Assembly (NCBI GenBank): GCA_013399875.1
Contig: VXAZ01009327.1
Location: 124,001-188,000, forward strand
Direction of reading: 5' to 3'
Length of the DNA stretch: 64,000 bases
DNA from: Gymnorhina tibicen
Lineage: Eukaryota > Chordata > Aves > Passeriformes > Artamidae
The notes beneath the pieces were generated by a model that saw nothing but the letters and a program-made list of their open reading frames with translations, searched no databases and had not been told where the DNA came from. The position numbers were made by a program, and so were the translations under genes. Each line of letters starts with the position of its first letter. Positions within the stretch are counted from its first letter, which is position 1. This document shows, one piece after another, positions 31,457 to 64,000 of the stretch.

Positions 31457-34400
31457 GATGATGCAGACCATTACAATCCCATGGTGCAATAAACAGCCAG
31501 ATATACAAAATTAACAGGTTTTCATCAAACAGATCTTTGCTGGATGTAGAAGTCACTCACGAAAACAAAACAGATCAAAACCCCGACCCAGCCGATTGAA
31601 CGTGAGCCCCGCCCTGCAGCCAACAGAGACCCGGGGGCAGCTCGGGGCCGGCCCCAGCATCCTACAACCCCCTGCTGGGGGGTGACAGTCACCCTTAGAG
31701 ACCTTTTTTTTTTTTGTCTTTGGATGCAGTAACTTTCTCCAAACGATCCCGAGCCTCTTGCTACAAGCACTTGGAAAGTGCATGGGAACGGCGTTGCTGG
31801 ATAGAGGGGGAAATATCCCTCCCCTCCTTTGCCAATGCCGATCTCCCAGAAGCAATCCCAAGGGAAGGTGGTGGAGGGGGGCATCAAATTAAAGCTGCTT
31901 TCTCTAAAACAGGTTGATCAACGAAGAGTTTTTTTTCTATCAAAAAGGGCCCGTCTCACTTTTTTTTTCCCCTTGCCTCTTGAAGCTCGTATTACATTTT
32001 TTAAAGGCAAACTTTAGAACAAATGGCGAGTCTAGTCATAAAATACGGTGAGTCTATGCCAATAGCAATTTAAAAAATGCAAATTCTGCATTAATTGTAT
32101 GGAGCCAGCCCCAAAGACCAGCACTTCAAGCACTGTCATCATCTAAACAGTTAACAAGCTAAAGCTCCCAATCTGCCCCTTTGAACAAACAGGAAGGAAC
32201 TGAAAAGATTTCAAGAGAGATTTTTTTTTTTTTCTCCCTTTCCCATTCGGTGGAAAGTATTTCTGCCCACAGAATGCAAGATTCACAAAAATGTTGGCCA
32301 AACTTCACGTAACCCCGTCCAAAGCTGCTGCTCACGCAGGGCTGAACTGGCGGAGCTGCCTGACGAACAGGCTGGCGCTTCTTTGGGCTGGTCCTTCCCT
32401 TCTCCCGGCTGCTCGCGTGCCAAGGGAAACAAGGGGATCAGCAGTGCAAGTTCCCTTCCCACACAGAAAGGGCAGCAGCTCCTCAAGGACTTATATCTAT
32501 TCCCTAAACCCTCTCCTGCACATGCATTTAAGGAGAGTACAACTGGTTATTCCAAAGGGAAGGGTCTGCTCTGGCACCTCCTCTTATTTTCGTGGTTCCA
32601 GGCGGAGGTTTCTGCTTCATGGTCTGTCTCCTGCTTCATCGAACTACAACCAGAGGGATGCTTTAGGGTGCTGATCCTTCCTCTCCACTTAAGCTGTTTG
32701 CTTTGAATGCTGAATTTGAGCAAGCCTGACCCCCCTCCCCTCACAGCATTTTTGTTCTTCGGGAATGTTATTTTGATTTTGCTATTGCAAAAGCAGAGGT
32801 TGCAAATCAACTACAAGGAAACTACACATAAGAAAACTTGATTTTAAACATGGTCTAAACCAAACAACCCCCAACCCATCATAGTGCTTTGTAAAACTGC
32901 ATTTTGAACCTGTCTGTCTCTTACCCCTCCCGATCCACAAGCAGTACCTGTTTCATGTCTGCACAATGCAGCAAGCATACAAGACTCACTAACATTTCAG
33001 ATTTTTACTCCCTGTTAGTGTAACAAAAAATAAAAAATAAACAGACATTCAAAAACAGAAGCGAGATTGTTCAAGTACCAAATAAGGGGCTTTTCCAAAC
33101 TAAAGTGTGACACTCCTATAGCAATTCTGCTGTTTCAAACAGCCACAGCGTTCAGTTACAGACATGGTGCCACCTAAGCCTGCAGAGAGCCCAGGATTTG
33201 GGGCAACCAAGACCCTCCTCCTTCTCCTGTCCTCCCCAAAACAGCACTAAGTGTCAACATTCATTTCCACAGTCCCATTACAGTTGCCTGGCTTTGTGAG
33301 GGAAAAACTTTGATTTTTGCCCCGCTGTGACTAGAATTCAGCTATGATTAAATGCAAGTTTTTTTCCTGGGAATGGCTTTTGGTTGTGGAAGTCTTGCTA
33401 ACACTAGTGTCAGCGAGAAAAGAATCAGGCCCATCACATTAAATGGAAAACTTCTTGAACATCTGCCACCTCAAGAGATGAGTGTGGAAAGAGCATTTTA
33501 TTTTTGGCATAAGACAGAGGGCTGTACTGGATATAACTCTAGATTGCAACTACCAATGGTGCAAAGCAGCAACTCACTTCACTGCTGATGAGAATGAAAT
33601 AAAAACCCAAACACAACCCCCCAAACTAGAGCACTCCAGTATCAGAAGGTGGACAATCACACATCACTGCTCCACACACTAGTGAAGCATCTGTTGGGAC
33701 ATCCCTCTGTTTCTAGGTTGGTTCTTCCCATGCTCAGGTTACTTGTAATCAATAAAGAAAGTAGTGGAAAAAGATTTATAACTTACTAACTTCAAAAACA
33801 TGGCACTCGTGGCTGACACAATGGGGCCAATGGCAACTGTGGAAGCAGACCTGATTTCCATCCATACCAATACAAAATACTGAATCACCCCTAATTCCCT
33901 GCAAATATACTTCAAAACAGATTAGAAGAAGCTGTGCATATTCGAGTTTCAGCATCCCCTCCCCCCCTTCCCCATTTAACACTGTGCAAAAGTTATTTAT
34001 TTAACTCTACATATATATTTAATACAATATGGGTCAATGAGATCGATGCTCCTCTAACTGCAGCCTGGTACCAGATGGCTACTATGACAGTGAGCCTACT
34101 TCCCCCTTTCCTCCTGATGTTCTGACTCTTAAAATTAAAAACTTCTCACATCTTACTGTTTTAAAAGAACTTGAGTTTCTTTGTTTTGCCTCTATGTTCA
34201 CATTTCCTGTATTTGTTTCAGGCTTAACAGCTGCTTTTCATGCTGGGGTGTAATCCTGCACCTCACAGGCCCATTTCTGATTTCTCAGTCATGCAGGTGT
34301 AGAACAGCTCCTGGAAGCTGTGGGTTTTCTCACAGGTCTAATCCTACTGAGCAAACAGAATTAGGCCAAGCACAATGAGAGGTGCAGGACCAAGCCCTTG

Positions 34401-37400
34401 CCCCATAGATCACACCAGCTACTCCTGTCAGTTGATTTTATACCAATTTTCATTTGCCCTGTGAGTGCAAAATAGTTGCAGAAAGAATCTGTGCAATAGC
34501 ACACGTGAGTCAACGGGGAACAATGGCAGCAGCTGGGACTTCAGGTGCCTAAAGCAAACACAGAGAGATACAGTGGCAAAACAGCCTCAGGGAGACTGCT
34601 CAGAATAATGGAGCCAGTACAAGGAACACAAGCTTTGTCTGCTCATAGCCCTGGTCTGAAGGTTTGGGCAAAACAGAACTTCAAAGAACACTTCAGGATG
34701 GCTTATTGGCTCTGGGTCCATCGTTCACAGCAAATACATCACCTGTGATCAGCAGAAAGATCTTGGGGAGCAAAGGGCCAAGAGTCCCGACTCACTCACA
34801 CCACGATAAAGCCAAGCTACCTTCACAGATGCTAATGGAATCACACTGTATTTACCTTGGCAGAGCCAGGGCTGGAGCCTGGACCAAGACCTCACAGGAT
34901 CAATGAGATTCCACTACAGGGAGACTTCAGACAGCCCTGCTCTGCTATCCCACTGCTGTCAGGACTACAAGGGTGTGCCAGGATTTATGAGCCTGGAAGT
35001 AGATCTGTGCCTGTTTAAAACAAAACTGAGCCCTACCTGAAACTGGGGCAGATGTGAAACACTTTGGCCAGGTTCTCTCTGTCACAAAAGCAGGGATCAG
35101 AAATATGGGCCTCATCAGCCTCAAATGTTAACACTGTCAGTAAGAGAGCGCAGAGAGATCACAAGGGCAGGGAAAACAATCAGACACTCCTCTCACACAG
35201 GCTTTTCCACAGGCATGAGGCACCTGGCTATCATTTGTGCCTTTGAACTGATTTCCCTCATCGGGCACTGGGTCTCAGCCCCGCACCAAGGGAATGCTAG
35301 ATGCCTGAGAGGTGTGAGAATGGCAGCTGTACAGGTACTGGATTAGAACTGCAAATTAGCCAAGATGTAGAGGCAAGTTTCTTTACAAAAAGAAAAAATT
35401 CCATGTCCACAGACCACTGAGGAAACCATTCACAATTTCCACTAAGAGCAAAGGCTATGTCTCATTTTTCCTTTTTTCCTGGGGAAGTAGAAGGGACACA
35501 CAAGCAGATGTGGTTCATTTTGACAGAGCAGCTTATGTGAATTTTATTCTTCCCTCGCACAGTTTTGGTTAAGCTTTGTAGGGTATCATTTAAATGAGTA
35601 AAAATGGCATCTACACAATTCCTTGCACTCTGGCCAATTAGGAAGTGTCTGGGATGCGTCAGGGTCATTAGTGCAAAATAAAAAATGTCATGGCTTGCCA
35701 GGCAACCAGCCTACCCTTCCTGCAATGGCTGTCAGTGCTCCAGCCTGTCACTTCCCCTACTTGTGAATTCAAGACATTCAGTGAAATAATACTTCTAGTG
35801 TAAACATTATACATCAACAAGCCTGGCACTACTGCCCAGGCATTACAGAAAAAAGCCATTTGAACAGGAAATCAGCCCCAGGGTCAGAAACGGGTCTCCA
35901 GCATTCTCAGACCTGCATGACTGTCTGCTTCCTGTCCTGCACAATGGGTGCATTGCAAGGGAAACGCTTCCAGTAAAGGGAACAAAAGTAACTTTCAAGG
36001 TTGCACACTGAACAATTGCTTTGCCAGTTGTGCTTTGATGCCAAGTGGTTCAGTTTGCCAAACTTAGCTCTTTTTCATTTTAGAAGCTTAAGGAATGGAA
36101 ATAAGCTGCTTTGTACACTTTCCAGGGAGGGGATTTATTTGATGATCGCTGTAGTTGATGAAGCCCAGGACTACCCACTCCAGTATTTGACAGCAGCCCT
36201 TGCCAAAGGATGGTACCAGACATCCAATAACTGAGGAGTATGGCTCTCTTCCCTTCCTGTGTTTTGCACCATGTCTAAAATAACTACAAGGGAATTTAGA
36301 TCATACCAGGGTAAAATCCTGCTTGGCTGCAGCGGTGTGAGAGTTCAGAACCCAGCTTGCAAAGAACAAGTCAGAGGAGATCTATGATTAGCACATTCAC
36401 TTCTTACAACTGGAAGTGACTACACCCCACCAAAGAATTTGGTACAATAAGCCATCCAGAAGCATTTGATTACACCAACCTCTTCTGTACCAAAATCAAG
36501 TGTTACAAGAGTCTGTCACTGTTCAGCAAGAGACCTGCAGCAGGAGAGTGCAAGCTTCATTCTGGTTTACATTCTGAAGCACAGTATCATTAAAAATCTG
36601 AAAACAGAATCCCAAGCTGAGGAATGGGAGGGAGAGGGGGTGAAGAAAGAGGAGAGTGAGCAACTACATCAGATCAGACAAATTTAGTGTTTTGAAGACA
36701 CACAATGTTTAGCTTTTCCTTTTATTTGTTTCAAGTTTTGGTGCAGGAAGTATGTGCGGATGCTAATGCAACCTCCCCCATAAGTGCTCGATCTAGCAAC
36801 GAACAAAGTTTTGGCGTGTTCAGTTTGGTTATGTTTCCTTTAAGCGAAGACCTGTAGTGCCATTGAAACCAAAACTTTGTTACTGTTGGCAAAAAAATAA
36901 AGCAACTTTCCTTTTACAAGCATTTTTCCATTTAAATAAAAACCTGAAACTTTCCCATAATTCCTTTGGTCTTCTCTCACCAAATTCCATGCTACCTCAA
37001 GACGAGCCCTCTTTTGGAAGTCCGGCTGAATCGCAGTGAAGCTGCTAAAATTAGCAGAGAAGAATTGCTGTGGCAGAGTTTCCCCCTAGTTTGTTGGGAG
37101 TTTAAGACTGAAAGACATTACCAGTGCCTCGGGTAGAGGCTTCAAATTGTGTCTACTAGAACAAGAGAAAACAAAATCCAATTAGAAGTTCCACTGAAGG
37201 TGCCTGGCAAAAAATCATCTCCATAAAATGATGCTTTGCTTCCAGTATTTTCATATGCGTTGCGTTGAGTTTATTCCCCTCATAAGGAAACAAAAGTATC
37301 AGGTGTAAAAGCACAGCTGAGCTTTTAAGGTAGCACCAGGACACCTACACCCAAGTTGTCGTCTTGTTGCTGCTAGGCCTCTTTTTGATTCACATTCACA

Positions 37401-37513
37401 GAATCACTTCTTGTGCAAAACAAGCAGTCTAAGGAGAAAGAATGCCCTCCGAGTTCTAATAAAAATTGTAGAAAAGAATCCAAGATAGCCAACGCTTTCC
37501 TCCTCCCCAAAAT

Positions 37514-62420
<24,907 letters not shown>

Positions 62421-62471
62421 CGCGACAGCCAAGTCCCGGCAGGGTTAGAAATATGAGGTTGGATAGCTCGG
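62421..62471 (-). other. PIK3R3: PIK3R3 5' leader directly upstream of the start codon
   Basis: This short leader precedes the ATG. Just upstream, minus-strand sequence CTTTTTTTCTTTTTCCACC, then TCTCGATTAAAAG ending at 62472, resembles a 3' splice site with a polypyrimidine tract. The coding exon may therefore be joined to a further upstream non-coding exon. Alternatively the leader is continuous with the U-rich sequence beyond. Confidence 0.45.
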
Positions 62472-62520
62472 CTTTTAATCGAGAGGTGGAAAAAGAAAAA
62501 AAGGGATATAAAAACCCACC

Positions 62521-62542
62521 AAAAAAAAAAAAAAAAAAAAAA
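62521..62542. repeat. Poly(A) homopolymer (22 bases; poly(T) on the PIK3R3 strand)
   Basis: This is the longest of several A-runs between 62500 and 62640. In the PIK3R3 sense it is a U-rich stretch that would lie in the leader or an intron upstream of the coding exon. Confidence 0.9.
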
Positions 62543-62689
62543 GCAGCCGAGAAGAATCCACCTCGCTCTAAAATAACACTTTTAGCAAAAAGAAAAAAAA
62601 AAATTTAAAACCGCAAAATTAAACTTAAAAAAAAAAAGCCTCCACGCAAGTCACCTCAGCAGCTGCCCTGCAGGAACTAAAGCTAGGTA

Positions 62690-62712
62690 GTTATATATAT
62701 AATATATACAGA
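62690..62712 (-). promoter_or_regulatory. TATA-like AT dinucleotide stretch upstream of PIK3R3
   Basis: The minus strand reads TGTATATATTATATATATAA about 270-290 bases before the start codon. It could act as a TATA element for a short-leader transcript, or be simple sequence. Confidence 0.3.
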
Positions 62713-62884
62713 GAGAGTGCTTCTTTTTGTTTAAAAAGACACCTTTCCACAGAAAAGCCACTTTCCTGAATTCTCTCTAAAAATCGCCGTTTTCGGGGTA
62801 TTTTTAAAACACAAGCCAAACAAGCCCCCCACAGGAAAGCGGGGGGATGGTGGCAAGCAGCGGATAAAAAGGGGCGATTTCAGT

Positions 62885-63120
62885 CTCTGGATGAATTCTT
62901 TCCGCCGGCGGAGGACGAGAAAGGAGGCAGCGGCGGCGGGCAACAATATGGGCGGGCGCGGAGCCCGAGCGGGGCGGGCGGCGCTGTGCCCGCGGTGCGG
63001 TGCGCGCCGGCAGGGCTGGGTACNCACCCGCCTCTTGCCGGGGACCGGGCCACGCCCCCCCGGCGACAGGGGGCGGGGCTTCGCGCCGGTTTTTTAACCC
63101 CTTGGAGGTGAACGGGGGAG
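62885..63120 (-). promoter_or_regulatory. PIK3R3: PIK3R3 CpG-island promoter region, proximal part
   Basis: Very GC- and CpG-rich, with several GC boxes (GGGCGG at about 62951, 62976 and 63071). It lies 0.5-0.7 kb upstream of the PIK3R3 ATG and contains an undetermined base at 63024. It is the most likely core promoter zone for PIK3R3; the exact start site cannot be read from sequence. Confidence 0.6.
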
Positions 63121-63339
63121 TGTGTGAGCGGCCGCTTCCACGAGGCGGACGGAGGGGTGGACAAAAAAAGAAGACATAAAGGGAAAACGTCCCTCTTAGC
63201 GCCGGCGAGGCACGCCCACACAGAAAGCTTGGCATACAATAAAAATTTGCTTCCTCCCTTTTCTAACTTCTACCCGGCTCGCTTTCGGCACTTTTCTCGA
63301 CGCCGTTTCCTAGTGCCCCCCCCGCTCTGAGGCGAACAG

Positions 63340-63720
63340 CAGAGGTGGTAGGTCCCCTGGCTGGCCGGCCGCCAAGGGGCCGCTGCCGCGGAGCACGCGC
63401 GGGGGGCGGGGGGAGCAGAGCGCAGTTGCCAGAGCTGCTGCCTTTGTCTGAGGGAGCAGCGAGCGCCGGGATTGGCAGAGGGCTGCGGGCGGCCCGGCCA
63501 ATCAGCGCGCGGCGGGGCCGGCCGGCTCGATGGCGATTGGCCGCGAGCGCCGGTTACTAAGCGGGACAAAGGAAGGCGAGTGCTGAGGCGAGAGCCGGGC
63601 TCGGGGGGCGCGGGGTGACCCGGCCTCGCATCCCGGCCCCGCAGCTGCCCGACACCGCCGGCCCCAGCGCTGCCCCTGGGGAAACGCCTCCTGCCCGCAC
63701 GGCCGGCGGTGCTGCCCCCG
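63340..63720. promoter_or_regulatory. Distal CpG island with three CCAAT boxes
   Basis: ATTGG at 63471-63475, CCAATCAG at 63498-63505 and ATTGG at 63536-63540 occur within 70 bases of extremely GC-rich DNA. NF-Y sites in both orientations at this spacing are typical of strong, often bidirectional, promoters. It may drive a longer PIK3R3 transcript leftward, a divergent transcript rightward, or both. Confidence 0.5.
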
Positions 63721-64000
63721 CCCCGAGCTGGTGCGCCGCAGCGCTGGCTCTCCCTGCCATCCTCCAGCCCCGGCCGGCCGCCCTGTGGGGATGGGGCCTG
63801 CGGGAGTCCGGGCGCAGCGGACCCTGTGCAGGTGGAGCCGCTGGCCACATCCCCGGCGGGGGCTTGTGCTGGCTGACCCCTCAGCCGCTCTGCAGTGGCC
63901 GCAAACATGGGCTCTCCTCCCTTCTCTGCCAGGGCCCTGGCAGCTGCCCGCTGTGTGAGCCACGTAATCCACGTAATAACCTGACCATTTCAGAGGGCAC
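63721..64000. other. GC-rich flank of the distal CpG island
   Basis: GC-rich sequence with no supportable gene. Composition relaxes after about 63.95 kb, where CCACGTAAT is repeated in tandem at 63960-63978. Frames up to 212 residues on the minus strand across this island are Arg/Pro/Ala/Gly-rich artefacts. Confidence 0.6.

Larger units (their letters stand above)
30331..37513 (-). other. PIK3R3: PIK3R3 3' UTR (probable extent about 7.2 kb)
   Basis: Downstream (lower coordinates) of the PIK3R3 stop codon at 37514, the sequence is AT-moderate and has no credible gene. It ends at a cluster of three minus-strand AAUAAA hexamers at 30418-30423, 30400-30405 and 30346-30351. Composition changes abruptly to the GC-rich intergenic region beyond them. 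A long 3' UTR is the simplest reading, and mammalian PIK3R3 also has a multi-kilobase 3' UTR. Shorter forms are possible. A G-rich motif and a CA/TA microsatellite lie in its distal part. Confidence 0.55.

Noticed and set aside
62421..62432. Four-residue N-terminal extension of PIK3R3 (start at 62432)
   Set aside because: It would begin with TTG. The downstream ATG gives the MYNTVW start of p55-gamma, and an in-frame TAA lies only eight codons upstream of that ATG.
63270..63908. 212-residue minus-strand open frame upstream of PIK3R3, considered as an upstream reading frame gene
   Set aside because: It is Arg/Pro/Ala/Gly-rich, lies across the CCAAT-box promoter island, and I cannot match it to the mammalian upstream reading frame protein.

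Overview
This is a vertebrate nuclear window with interrupted genes, GT-AG introns and a mixed AT-rich and GC-rich background. A short interspersed element at about 20.1 kb joins a tRNA-like head, with recognisable A and B boxes, to a CR1-type tail. That is the organisation of the passerine SINE family TguSINE1, so I infer a songbird or close relative. The proteins are clear orthologues of mammalian ones.

Layout. (1) 199-14411, plus strand: the last nine coding exons of MAST2 (microtubule-associated serine/threonine kinase 2). They encode the segment after the kinase domain, the PDZ domain and a very long disordered Ser/Pro-rich tail; the kinase exons lie left of the window. The open frame across these nine exons is 1186 complete codons plus the stop. 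The 3' UTR may extend to about 18.45 kb, with several candidate poly(A) signals. (2) About 18.5-30.3 kb: a GC-rich intergenic stretch between two convergent 3' ends. It has no credible protein gene, but holds an orphan CpG-rich island, the SINE, a homeodomain-motif-rich block that looks like a conserved non-coding element, AP-1/MARE and MEF2 motifs, and small tandem repeats. (3) 62420 down to 37514, minus strand: all ten coding exons of PIK3R3 (p55-gamma regulatory subunit of class IA PI3-kinase), totalling 463 codons plus stop. A long 3' UTR seems to run to about 30.3 kb, where three AAUAAA signals cluster. Intron 1 is about 15 kb and contains a CpG-rich island near 60 kb. (4) 62.5-64 kb: U-rich leader sequence, then a GC-rich promoter region with GC boxes and three CCAAT boxes.

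How the genes relate. MAST2 and PIK3R3 point at each other, tail to tail, as I recall for the human locus on chromosome 1. The MAST2 PDZ domain is known in mammals to bind PTEN, and p55-gamma recruits p110 to phosphotyrosine, so both neighbours bear on the PI3K/PTEN axis. No novel protein system was found; the most interesting leads are regulatory: the CpG islands at 19.3 and 60 kb, the candidate element at 20.5 kb, the two-stage PIK3R3 5' end and the G-rich 3' UTR motif.
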